A DNA stretch of 8,727 nucleotides from JBDKUD01 sp050943315 (lineage in GTDB: Bacteria; Bacillota; Syntrophomonadia; Syntrophomonadales; Syntrophomonadaceae). Location of the stretch: contig JBMNOY010000071.1 in assembly GCA_050943315.1 (NCBI GenBank), positions 1 to 8,727 on the forward strand. The letters are read 5' to 3'. A program made the translations under genes and the position numbers. Shown in pieces: positions 1 through 6,396 of the stretch. The stretch's first letter is position 1; each line of letters begins with the position of its first letter. A model generated the notes under the pieces. The model was not told the DNA's origin, ran no database searches, and saw nothing but the letters and a program-made list of their open reading frames with translations.

Positions 1-150
1 ACTATTAAATAATTAATGGCCGCCACTACTACTGATAATGGTATTAAATATAACATTTTGGTCCAACTTTTTTGAATAAATACGCATATAACCAGTCCAT
101 CATAATAGATCCATATTCACCCATCAAATTTATATTATGGTAAAATAAAG
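1..150. other. AT-rich intergenic stretch, no gene seen
   Basis: No credible coding region, RNA gene or terminator hairpin is visible here. The stretch is strongly AT-rich, like the + strand gene that follows and unlike the pilus genes to the right. A short - strand reading frame of about 40 codons crosses it (roughly 165 down to 50), but it has no ribosome binding site, overlaps the promoter of the + strand gene and resembles nothing I recognise. Confidence 0.5.
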
Positions 151-151
151 T

Positions 152-160
152 TGGTATAAT
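152..160 (+). promoter_or_regulatory. Extended -10 promoter of the DUF3267 gene
   Basis: The sequence TGGTATAAT is a perfect TATAAT -10 hexamer preceded by the TGn extension. Such promoters can work with a poor -35, and no good TTGACA is seen 17 bases upstream. Transcription would start near 167, leaving a leader of about 30 bases before the ATG at 199. Confidence 0.6.
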
Positions 161-198
161 TGCAGAAATTTGTTAGTGTGAATAGCAGGAGAAACAAT

Positions 199-762
199 AT
201 GAAGACATATACAGCAGAAATGTCAAAATGTCCGTCTGAGGATGATAGGATGATTAGACACCTAAGTACACCCTGGTGGATAAGTCTTTTAATTTTATTC
301 ATTGTTTTATCCATAATTATTCCTTTCTTTTTTGCAGGATATATTTTTACTTACCTTTCAGGATTAGCTTTCTTGGTAGTATTGATAATGCTGAATGTTT
401 TATGTCTCTATATACACGAACATTCACACGGATGGGTTTTAAAGACGTTATTAAATGATAATCCTGAAATCCATCTATTACGCTGTATACCTAATCGGAG
501 TGTCCCTATGCCAGTGTTCTTAATTGATTTAATCGCCCCAATATGGATAATTGCCGCCTTAGGACTAATGAATATATACTTATATATTTTTTTCTCTCAT
601 AGTCCGCTAATTTGGGTCGGCATGTTTACATTAGTTTTTCAATTTGTTGGAATGAGTTCTGATTTATACTGGTTGGCCCTGTTGATAAAAGCACCAGTAG
701 ACTGGTATGTAAACTATGAGCATGATAAATTCGTAGTTTATGAACCAGTAAACACCAAATAG
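199..762 (+). CDS. DUF3267-type putative membrane zinc metallopeptidase
   Basis: A 187-residue membrane protein. Hydrophobic segments lie at about residues 27-46, 50-72, 104-131 and 136-163. The second ends in H-E-H-S-H at residues 73-77, the zinc-binding HExxH motif. A conserved-looking S-S-D-L-Y-W block at 153-158 could supply the third zinc ligand (D155), and the tail has the 'K-A-P-x-D' pattern typical of DUF3267 putative zincins. Substrate and role are unknown. The frame is open from a TTG at 160, but the ATG at 199 has a good AGGAGA ribosome binding site at 187-192 and lies just after a strong -10, so it is preferred. The gene stands alone, convergent with the pilus operon (21 bases between stop codons), and is visibly more AT-rich than its neighbours, suggesting separate acquisition. 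Fold family is fairly certain; function is not. Confidence 0.75.
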   Translation: MKTYTAEMSKCPSEDDRMIRHLSTPWWISLLILFIVLSIIIPFFFAGYIFTYLSGLAFLVVLIMLNVLCLYIHEHSHGWVLKTLLNDNPEIHLLRCIPNRSVPMPVFLIDLIAPIWIIAALGLMNIYLYIFFSHSPLIWVGMFTLVFQFVGMSSDLYWLALLIKAPVDWYVNYEHDKFVVYEPVNTK

Positions 763-783
763 TCATGTTCATTGTCCCTTTAC

Positions 784-1332
784 TTACTCCCTTTCTTCCG
801 GCCCCACAGTTGAATGGAGCATCAGTTCCGCATATTCCGGCATTCCTGATACGAAACGGGCAAAGGAAGATAATTTCACCGGCACTTTAATAATCGCTGA
901 ACATGAAACCTTGTTGATTGTCTCAGTGTACCCGTTGTAAGTATAGGTAAAAGGAAGGCTGGAAGTATTAATAACCCTGAAATCGCATACCTCTACCTGC
1001 TTATCCGCTACAGAAGCACTACCGGGATTATTATTATTGTCCAGCCGCAAATTCTCCCGTAACACCTTATAGAACTTCTCTTCTGCATCCGGTTCAATAA
1101 TTACTGTCCGAGGATTATCCGGATCAGCCAGTGCATCCATATCAAGTTGGGAACAAGCAGCCCTCAATGCCAGATTAAGACTATGCCGGGCCTGTACCTT
1201 AACAGCGTAGAGCCGAGCAATATCAGCAGTCAAAGCCATTATTACAAACAAACACATACATAAGATAATGGCAGCAATACTTATTGAACCGCGTTCGTTA
1301 AGCTTGTGTATTCTCCTCCCCCCCTTCTTCAA
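784..1332 (-). CDS. TadG-like pseudopilin (Tad pilus)
   Basis: A 182-residue protein with a basic leader (K-K-G-G-R-R at 2-7), a prepilin-like N-E-R-G-S at 12-16, one transmembrane helix at about 17-37 and a predicted extracellular remainder. This is the TadE/TadG layout seen at the end of tad operons, where such proteins assist pilus assembly or surface attachment. Unlike TadE and the mini-pilins here, it lacks Glu at position +5 after the Gly, so processing by the operon's peptidase is less certain. It is shorter than proteobacterial TadG proteins with a von Willebrand domain, which is absent. Three cysteines (60, 116, 144) lie in the outer part. The TTG start has only a weak upstream ribosome binding site; the strong GGAGGAG just downstream falls inside the reading frame with no usable start after it. 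It follows TadE by 24 bases and is the last gene of the operon. Confidence 0.75.
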   Translation of the reverse strand: MKKGGRRIHKLNERGSISIAAIILCMCLFVIMALTADIARLYAVKVQARHSLNLALRAACSQLDMDALADPDNPRTVIIEPDAEEKFYKVLRENLRLDNNNNPGSASVADKQVEVCDFRVINTSSLPFTYTYNGYTETINKVSCSAIIKVPVKLSSFARFVSGMPEYAELMLHSTVGPEERE

Positions 1333-1356
1333 AGACCCGGCTACACCCGCATCCGG

Positions 1357-1824
1357 TTACGGTTCAAAAAAAACTTCACTCATCGCTGACGCCCGTGCCT
1401 TCAAAAATAACTCTTGTTCATCAACCGTCCACGAGGCCAGGGCATCCATTAAAAAGGTTTTAAATCTTACCGGGTAGCAGACACCAATAGTAATTATGTC
1501 CCCCCTCTGAAATTTATCGCCTGCCCCCGGTCCGTAAACAATAATAGAGTAAATATCCTTACCAGGCACGCTCCTTCTTACAATATTAAAATTCCTACCG
1601 TTACTGGACCAATCCCGCAAATAAGCCATGGTCCGGTCACCTGTTGCCGTAGTAAATTGACCCTGCCGGGCTGCCTCCACTGCAGTTGAAGAAGCAGCAT
1701 AATTTATTACCGCCAGATCATACATGACAAATCCCATTTCAATAATGAAAAAGGCCAGCATAAGAAATAACGGCAGGACAAAAAGCATTTCAATAAAGGC
1801 CTGGCCCCTCTCATTCTTAAGCAA
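1357..1824 (-). CDS. TadE-like pseudopilin (Tad pilus)
   Basis: A 155-residue TadE family protein. After a very short leader (M-L-K-N-E-R-G) comes Q-A-F-I-E-M, so the prepilin peptidase would cut after Gly7 and leave Glu at +5, the class III pilin signature. One membrane helix follows (about 9-30), then Y-A-A-S-S-T-A-V-E-A-A-R, the usual TadE helix, and an extracellular domain with one cysteine in G-V-C-Y-P. The frame extends to an ATG at 1881, but that lacks a ribosome binding site. The TTG at 1824 is preceded at 8 bases by AAAGGGGG, close to the ideal AAAGGAGG, and gives the usual short leader, so it is chosen here. The gene lies just downstream of a strong terminator, so its transcription depends on readthrough or an unidentified promoter in 1825-1902. 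Confidence 0.82.
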   Translation of the reverse strand: MLKNERGQAFIEMLFVLPLFLMLAFFIIEMGFVMYDLAVINYAASSTAVEAARQGQFTTATGDRTMAYLRDWSSNGRNFNIVRRSVPGKDIYSIIVYGPGAGDKFQRGDIITIGVCYPVRFKTFLMDALASWTVDEQELFLKARASAMSEVFFEP

Positions 1825-1902
1825 ACTCCAAACCCCCTTTCCTCCCCAGTGTATGGCTATATACGATATATCTGAGAGCATTACAGCATCGGGTCAGTCC
1901 AT

Positions 1903-1936
1903 AAAAAAATACCCCCGTGACATATCACAGGGGTAT
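1903..1936 (-). terminator. Rho-independent terminator after the mini-pilins
   Basis: On the - strand the stem ATACCCC..GTGA pairs with TCAC..GGGGTAT around a four-base loop with a single mismatch, followed at once by seven T. It lies just past the stop codon of the second mini-pilin and about 80 bases before the TadE start, so it would limit transcription of tadE and tadG relative to the pilin genes. Confidence 0.85.
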
Positions 1937-1947
1937 GGAGAAATTAT

Positions 1948-2127
1948 CTACGGTGTGCCGATTTGATTTACCCGGTCCTTTAAATCAGTAATTTTATCAC
2001 CTACAGCATCAGCCAGGCCAATTGAAAAGACAGCCACCACCAAAGAGAATAGAAGAATATACAGCAGGCTCTCAACAAACGTCTGCCCCTGCTGATTACC
2101 CAGTATAGTGTGAACCTTTTGAATCAC
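1948..2127 (-). CDS. Second Flp-like mini-pilin
   Basis: A 59-residue protein read from GTG at 2127 to TAG at 1948. The leader ends N-Q-Q-G, followed by Q-T-F-V-E-S: cleavage after Gly14 would leave Glu at +5 of a single hydrophobic helix (about 21-39), then a short charged tail (D-K-I-T-D-L-K-D-R). This is the layout of Tad/Flp pilins, though the usual E-Y after the site is E-S here. It aligns without gaps over its first 43 residues with the gene upstream, with N-Q-x-G-Q-x-F-x-E-S and L-Y-I shared, so the pair looks like an old tandem duplication. The ribosome binding site is probably the AGGGG about 10 bases before GTG, near the stop of the upstream gene (16 bases between the genes). Its short length and GTG start make it easy for gene finders to miss. 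Whether it is a major or minor subunit cannot be told. Confidence 0.8.
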   Translation of the reverse strand: MIQKVHTILGNQQGQTFVESLLYILLFSLVVAVFSIGLADAVGDKITDLKDRVNQIGTP

Positions 2128-2143
2128 TGTTACCGTCCCCTAT

Positions 2144-2335
2144 CTATTTAATTGCGGGTACAGTAACGTTTGTTATACTGGTCTGCAGATCTTCGAGCTT
2201 CGGTTTAATACCGCTGTTAGCTAAGGCGTAACCGCCGCCGGCAACAACAAATACAACAATAATAATATACAGGGCGCTTTCCAGAAAGCTTTGCCCTTTC
2301 TGGTTATTTAAGATACGAACAGCTTTTCTGATCAT
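2144..2335 (-). CDS. First Flp-like mini-pilin
   Basis: A 63-residue pilin-like protein: basic leader (R-K-A-V-R), N-Q-K-G then Q-S-F-L-E-S, cleavage expected after Gly14 with Glu at +5, hydrophobic helix at about 21-40, then a short polar tail rich in Thr and Ile. It is the best candidate for the main filament subunit, processed by the A24 peptidase in this operon and polymerised by TadA/TadB/TadC. It lacks the E-Y pair of classical Flp pilins, as does its tandem partner. An in-frame TGA lies six codons before the ATG, so the start is well bounded, yet no ribosome binding site lies at normal distance; a strong AAGGAGGT sits at 2378-2371 with a potential hairpin in between (listed separately). 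Tandem pilin genes between tadC and tadE fit the usual Tad layout. Confidence 0.82.
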   Translation of the reverse strand: MIRKAVRILNNQKGQSFLESALYIIIVVFVVAGGGYALANSGIKPKLEDLQTSITNVTVPAIK

Positions 2336-2380
2336 AATATTTTGTACCGCTCATTAAACAGAGAGGTACTACCTCCTTCC
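2336..2380 (-). promoter_or_regulatory. Structured leader with hairpin-bridged ribosome binding site
   Basis: On the - strand AAGGAGGT occupies 2378-2371, 35 bases before the pilin ATG. Directly after it GTACC (2369-2365) can pair with GGTAC (2348-2344), extended inside by CTC (2363-2361) with GAG (2352-2350) past one mismatch, with an 8-base loop. Folding this stem leaves about 9 unpaired bases between the Shine-Dalgarno and the ATG, a normal spacing. A competing stem, GAGG with CCTC around TAGTA, would cover the Shine-Dalgarno. The pairing is seen; the regulatory meaning is inferred. Confidence 0.5.
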
Positions 2381-2399
2381 GTTTATTTTAACTTAATTA

Positions 2400-3155
2400 C
2401 TAAAACGCCTGCAGGCGCGTAATAATATTGGTAAACAAAGGAACAATTAGCAGTAGGGCCAGGGCCAGCATCATAAAAGCCGGAATAATTACCATAATAA
2501 GAGGCCGGGTCTTAATACGTCTCTTGATTACATTCACCCGGTTATGATAGGTTCTGCGAGAAAAGGTTTCCAGGATATCATCAATATCAGAACCTGTAGC
2601 CAACCCATATTGCACCACTGCTACGAAATTTGACACCGGCATATACCGGCAGCGCAAAGCAAAGTTATCAAGTGCATCGTTCAACGGATACACAGCCATT
2701 TCCGCAGCAAGAAGATCCAGCTGTCTTTTCATTTCACCCTCCACCGCATCCCTTACGATATACAAAGCTTTATAAAGATCAGCGGCTTTACTGTATACCC
2801 TAACCAGAGTAACCATAATGGGAAACTCCCTGCTTAACTCATCAATACGCCGCTTTTCCAAATACTGCAGCCATTTTTCCGGCAGCAACAGGGCCAATAA
2901 AGCCAGGGCGATTCCCAACAGGGCTGCTGCACCGCAGCTAATACCTAACACAACAGCTACCAGTATACCTGCTGTAAACCCGGCCAAACGTATACCGGCT
3001 ACTTGCTCGGGGGAAATGTTTAAATTAAGTACCCCGAGGTGTTTACGGTATCGTTTCTTCCATGAACCAGGCGCCCAGTTCCCTAAAGATATAAAAATAC
3101 TTTCAGGGTAAACCCAGGCCAGAACTGCTATTCCTACACATAATGCAGGGAGCAA
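2400..3155 (-). CDS. tadC: TadC, Tad pilus inner-membrane platform protein
   Basis: A type II secretion F-domain (T2SSF) protein of at least 251 residues. It has an N-terminal membrane segment (about 3-17), a hydrophobic pair at about 53-92, a soluble T2SSF helical domain with the E-F-P-I-M-V-T-L pattern, and a C-terminal membrane segment at about 220-245. It would form the platform with TadB on which the TadA ATPase acts. Order TadA-TadB-TadC is the standard Tad arrangement. The coordinates use the TTG at 3155, but the only good ribosome binding site (AGGAGG at 3186-3181, inside the end of tadB) is 25 bases away. An in-frame ATT at 3170 stands 10 bases from it, so the protein may begin five codons earlier. 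TadB versus TadC naming rests on order and length. Confidence 0.88.
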   Translation of the reverse strand: MLPALCVGIAVLAWVYPESIFISLGNWAPGSWKKRYRKHLGVLNLNISPEQVAGIRLAGFTAGILVAVVLGISCGAAALLGIALALLALLLPEKWLQYLEKRRIDELSREFPIMVTLVRVYSKAADLYKALYIVRDAVEGEMKRQLDLLAAEMAVYPLNDALDNFALRCRYMPVSNFVAVVQYGLATGSDIDDILETFSRRTYHNRVNVIKRRIKTRPLIMVIIPAFMMLALALLLIVPLFTNIITRLQAF

Positions 3156-3163
3156 TGCATCAG

Positions 3164-3976
3164 CTACAATTCCCGAATCACCTCCTGTCCAGTACTGAAA
3201 CGCCAGGCGATGTATTCTATAACCATCATAAAGTCTATAACTACTTTACCGAGCAGTGTACCGGTCAACACCTGCCTGGCTGCCGGGAAAAATACCATTA
3301 ATATTGTTACTGCCACCGGTATAGCAATCAGGAAAATTGCAATATTAAAGGCCTGTCCCCGCATTTCATTCTTGAGTTCCTCGTAAAGAGTTATGCGGTC
3401 AGATATTACGCTTGATACATTCTGTACCACCTGAACAGTATCGGTACCATACTGTTCCGACAATATCACCCCTTTCACAAACACATTTATTTCGCGGTTA
3501 TCCACTCGGCTAGCCAGATTCTGCAATACCTTTAACAATGATCCGCCGGCAGCATACTCGGCTACCGTTAATTTAAGCTCATCGGCAAGAGGCGGTTGAA
3601 TACAATCAGCCGCCTCTTTGATAGATTTCATCAGATCCCCGTTATTCTCATATAAGGCCGAAATTAATTGCAGGGCTACCTCGGCCTGGCTCTCAATAAT
3701 AGCATTACGTTTTATACGTTTTAACTTGCCAAGCCGTACCCTCACCTTAATAATTAAGAACGCTGCCAGAACACCAGCCGGTAAGTTATTAAAAACCGCT
3801 ACCATAAAGCCCAGCCCTAAAACAGCTAAAATTATGGACCCGGTGTGATAGCCTCTGGCAGAACCTTTTTGGAAACCTCTGATACATCTCCTTATATCGT
3901 CCTTCCACCTGTAAAACAACCATCCCAGCATGGATATACTCACAACAGATCCGGCCAGAACCGCCTCAGACAACAC
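3164..3976 (-). CDS. tadB: TadB, Tad pilus inner-membrane platform protein
   Basis: A T2SSF-family membrane protein of about 270 residues. Membrane segments are near the N terminus, at about residues 46-75 and at about 207-245; between them lies the helical T2SSF domain with the alternating pattern seen in E-V-A-L-Q-L-I-S-A-L and, in its second half, E-L-K-N-E-M-R-G-Q-A. It pairs with TadC as the platform for pilus assembly and binds the TadA ATPase on the cytoplasmic face. The frame opens with GTG at 3982, but that overlaps the AGGAGG site at 3987-3982. The GTG at 3976 (5 bases away) or TTG at 3973 (8 bases away) is the more likely start. Either overlaps the end of tadA by 8 to 11 bases, implying translational coupling. 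Confidence 0.88.
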   Translation of the reverse strand: MLSEAVLAGSVVSISMLGWLFYRWKDDIRRCIRGFQKGSARGYHTGSIILAVLGLGFMVAVFNNLPAGVLAAFLIIKVRVRLGKLKRIKRNAIIESQAEVALQLISALYENNGDLMKSIKEAADCIQPPLADELKLTVAEYAAGGSLLKVLQNLASRVDNREINVFVKGVILSEQYGTDTVQVVQNVSSVISDRITLYEELKNEMRGQAFNIAIFLIAIPVAVTILMVFFPAARQVLTGTLLGKVVIDFMMVIEYIAWRFSTGQEVIREL

Positions 3977-5198
3977 TACCACCTCCTAGCGAAGGAATAT
4001 CAGGCAGGGTACCGGCTATGTTGTCTTCAATCCTGTCCAGCAATTCCCGGGAAAGGCTGCCAACCTGGTGATGTACCCCTTCTTTCTTACGAAAGCGGAA
4101 TATATCATTAAAAACGGGTTCCCCGTTTTTGCTTTCCACCTGAGCTACCTCAACTATATGCCTGCAGCCATCCGAAAAACGTTTAACAAACACCAGCAGA
4201 TCAATAGTCTCAGTAATCATAGCTTGTAATTCATCAGGAGCCACCGTTTTCGCTTTAGCCATTGCCCTTACCATCCTGTTAATGGCTTGTATCTTACCAT
4301 AATGAGTATGAACCGTAGTAAAGGAACCATCATGGCCTGTTCCCATAGCCTGGAGTAGTTCCAGAGCCTCAGCCCCCAAAATCTCCCCCAGTATTATACG
4401 GTCCGGCCTCATATGCAGTACGTTTACCATCAATTCATAAATACTGGCTTTGTCAGATTCCTGCAGACTGATGCAGTGGGGATGATTTAGGTTTAGTTCT
4501 CTGGTAGCCTCAATAGTGATTAACCTTTCCGAAGCTGGAACAAATCCTGCAATCCAGCGCAGCAAAGTAGTTTTGCCGCAGCCTGTAGCACCGCAAATTA
4601 CAATATTCAGCTTACCCTTAACAACGGTTTCAAAAAAGCTTAGCATTTCCTGTGACAGAAAATTACTGGCCAGCAGATCATCAGTGGAAAATACCTGCTG
4701 AACAAACCTCCGGATAGTAACCGTAGGATATTGTGAAGCCGGTGGAATTACCGCATGAACCCTTGAGCCGTCAGGAAGGCTGGCTGTAACCAGGGGATTG
4801 GAGAAATTAACCCTTCTGCCGCAACGCTGTACGATACGGTATATTAAATTCATTACTTCTTCGTCATCACGATAACGCAAGTCTGTCTTAGAAATAACAC
4901 CGTTTCGTTCAACATATATCTCATCATGTTTATTAATCATTATCTCTGAAGTATTGGTATCTCTGAGCAAAACCTCAATAGCTCCTAAGCCAATCAGGTC
5001 AGCTATTACAGCATTAACTGCTCCTTCATCCACATCCATGACCCGCATTTCCGCCTGAATCAGCGCTGATACCTGATCGTAAGCTTCCTGATCCAGGCAA
5101 TTATTGAGCTTTAGAAATACATTGCCGTGCTTCCTGATCATCCTCTGGCGAACATTTTCCAGTAAATTATTCATGGGCAGAGATTCCGTACAAGACAT
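3966..5198 (-). CDS. tadA: TadA/CpaF, Tad pilus assembly ATPase
   Basis: A 410-residue secretion ATPase of the VirB11/GspE superfamily, CpaF branch, that powers pilus polymerisation from the cytoplasmic side. An N-terminal helical domain is followed by the CpaF segment with I-N-K-x-D-E-I-Y-V-E (88-97), P-D-G-S-R-V-H (142-148), Walker A G-A-T-G-C-G-K-T (203-210), the R-P-D-R-I-I-L-G-E-I Walker B block (264-273), and G-T-G-H-D-G-S-F-T-T-V-H-T-H (286-299) with the conserved histidines. Two positions are unusual: Cys207 replaces the common Ser in Walker A, and the Asp-box reads I-E-A-T-R-E-L (229-235) where relatives have I-E-D. Length is near normal for CpaF. The ATG at 5198 has a GGGAGGGG site and overlaps the cpaB stop as TAATG, so translation is likely coupled. 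Confidence 0.95.
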   Translation of the reverse strand: MSCTESLPMNNLLENVRQRMIRKHGNVFLKLNNCLDQEAYDQVSALIQAEMRVMDVDEGAVNAVIADLIGLGAIEVLLRDTNTSEIMINKHDEIYVERNGVISKTDLRYRDDEEVMNLIYRIVQRCGRRVNFSNPLVTASLPDGSRVHAVIPPASQYPTVTIRRFVQQVFSTDDLLASNFLSQEMLSFFETVVKGKLNIVICGATGCGKTTLLRWIAGFVPASERLITIEATRELNLNHPHCISLQESDKASIYELMVNVLHMRPDRIILGEILGAEALELLQAMGTGHDGSFTTVHTHYGKIQAINRMVRAMAKAKTVAPDELQAMITETIDLLVFVKRFSDGCRHIVEVAQVESKNGEPVFNDIFRFRKKEGVHHQVGSLSRELLDRIEDNIAGTLPDIPSLGGGSVV

Positions 5199-5854
5199 TA
5201 ATCAACCCCTCCCAATACCGGATGCCGCGGCATTAAATATACCAATTGGGCCATGTTGATAGCCTTAAGAACCCGTTGGGCAGCTGCAATATCAGTAACA
5301 AAACTAATCTCTGTTTGTGACGGGCTGGTCGCTTGGGCCTCCTGTATACTTTTTAGATTACGAATCACTGACCCGGAAGTTGATTCTACAATCCTTCCTA
5401 CAGCTTCTTCTTTTAATTCACCAGTTTCCTTATATACTGCGACTACGGTAACCAGATCACCAACCCGCAGCAGTTTAGGCCAGGCTGCCTGCTGAGTATT
5501 AAGTGTAAGCAGAGTCTGATTCGGCTTTATATTCCCCAGAGTCTGCGTGACTTTTTCGCCTAACTGCTGAGCGATAATCTGTTGTCCGGCAAAAATCATA
5601 ACGCCTGCAGTATTACCTTTAACATCAGCAATTGTGTGAAAAGCCCCTTCCTGAAAATCCTTTCGGGCTACCTTCACAACCTGCAGCTGGTTAGATTGAA
5701 TAGGAGAAGATTCTTCTATATCCTCTCTGGCAACCACCACCGGCACAGGATCAATAGCCCTAAAAAAAGCGAAATACACCGTAAACCCCGCCACTATTGT
5801 TAACAAAATAGCTATAAGTTTACCCGGGGATCTCCCGGAGTATTTCCAAACCAA
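5198..5854 (-). CDS. cpaB: CpaB/RcpC-like SAF-domain pilus protein
   Basis: A 218-residue protein with one N-terminal membrane helix (about 12-30) and an extracytoplasmic SAF domain at about 36-97, recognisable by the V-P-V-V-V-A-R-E-D-I-E-E opening and the G-Q-Q-I end. A C-terminal beta-rich part follows, with a L-R-V-G-D-L-V-T-V-V-A motif like RcpC/CpaB. In Gram-negative Tad systems this protein is periplasmic and works with the secretin; here there is no secretin, so it probably acts at the membrane-wall interface. The TTG start lies 7 bases after AGGAGG and directly after the stop codon of the peptidase gene; tadA overlaps its stop. Assignment is firm at family level, its mechanical role is not known. 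Confidence 0.85.
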   Translation of the reverse strand: MVWKYSGRSPGKLIAILLTIVAGFTVYFAFFRAIDPVPVVVAREDIEESSPIQSNQLQVVKVARKDFQEGAFHTIADVKGNTAGVMIFAGQQIIAQQLGEKVTQTLGNIKPNQTLLTLNTQQAAWPKLLRVGDLVTVVAVYKETGELKEEAVGRIVESTSGSVIRNLKSIQEAQATSPSQTEISFVTDIAAAQRVLKAINMAQLVYLMPRHPVLGGVD

Positions 5855-6373
5855 TTACATTCCTCCCTTCCCAAATATTTCTGACAAATAAATAAGCCAG
5901 GCCCCCATTACCAAGAAAAAGCCCAGTGGTATATCATCCGACTGGGCTTCCTCTGGGATAGAAAGGTCTACACTAGAGACTCTATATACGTATCGCATAA
6001 AGAGCCTCTGCACAAACGGATGCAGCCGTTCATCTGCCACTTTTCTTATACGTCCCTGATGACACTTTATTAATAGTTCACAAATAACAGCAACTGCACA
6101 AGCTGCAAGTACAACAACAATTACCTGCGGATAACCCAGCCACATGCCTATCCCTGCACCTAACTTAATATCACCTCCCCCAACTCCGCCATTGGTCACC
6201 CATGCCGCCGCAAAAAGTGTAAAAAAAGCAGCAGCCGAGCCCAAAAGAGCCGTTATATATTCACCGGTGTATACGGAATAAAGAAACCCTGCCAGCAGAA
6301 CCGGCAGGGAAACACAGTCATATATAAGACGCTTCTTTAAATCAGTATAGGCCATACACAACCCGGGAAACAA
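5855..6373 (-). CDS. A24 prepilin peptidase, TadV/CpaA type
   Basis: An aspartic peptidase of the membrane that would cut the leaders of the mini-pilins and TadE after Gly. Both catalytic aspartates are visible: D11 in Y-T-D-L-K-K-R-L-I and D68 in G-G-V-G-G-G-D-I-K-L (the GxGD motif). Several membrane helices follow. The N-terminal methylase/zinc-finger domain of PilD-type enzymes is absent, as in TadV/CpaA. The C-terminal third, after H-Q-G-R-I-R-K, is a longer cytoplasmic loop plus a last helix. The TTG at 6373 leaves only 10 residues before the first catalytic Asp, too few for the first membrane helix, and has no ribosome binding site. The open frame continues upstream with hydrophobic codons to the GGGAGGGG site at 6413-6406, but without any ATG, GTG or TTG; ATT at 6394 or ATA at 6400 is the likely real start. 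Confidence 0.88.
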   Translation of the reverse strand: MFPGLCMAYTDLKKRLIYDCVSLPVLLAGFLYSVYTGEYITALLGSAAAFFTLFAAAWVTNGGVGGGDIKLGAGIGMWLGYPQVIVVVLAACAVAVICELLIKCHQGRIRKVADERLHPFVQRLFMRYVYRVSSVDLSIPEEAQSDDIPLGFFLVMGAWLIYLSEIFGKGGM

Positions 6374-6396
6374 ACACCCAAATAAAACAGCAATAT

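Noticed and set aside
50..165. Short - strand reading frame of about 40 codons upstream of the zincin gene
   Set aside because: No ribosome binding site, overlaps the + strand promoter, and no recognisable motif; likely chance in AT-rich DNA.
1825..1881. Longer TadE starting at ATG 1881
   Set aside because: No ribosome binding site at the ATG, extra residues are unlike TadE leaders, and TTG 1824 has a good site at ideal distance.
2125..2141. AGGGGACGGTAACAGTG, similar to intergenic REP-like repeats of some clostridia
   Set aside because: Single copy without a partner in inverted orientation here, and it serves as ribosome binding site and start of the second mini-pilin.
2306..2355. 16-codon leader ORF starting at ATG 2355 behind the AAGGAGGT site
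   Set aside because: Spacing of 15 bases is too long and the peptide overlaps the pilin gene out of frame; kept only as an alternative to the hairpin-bridging idea.
2406..2417. Perfect 12-base palindrome CGCCTGCAGGCG followed by TTTT on the - strand at the end of tadC
   Set aside because: It lies in codons of tadC, the stem is only four pairs with a four-base loop, and the T run is short; not convincing as a terminator or operator.
3618..4111. Open frames on the + strand opposite tadB and tadA
   Set aside because: They lie fully antisense to well-identified genes, lack ribosome binding sites and show no family motifs.
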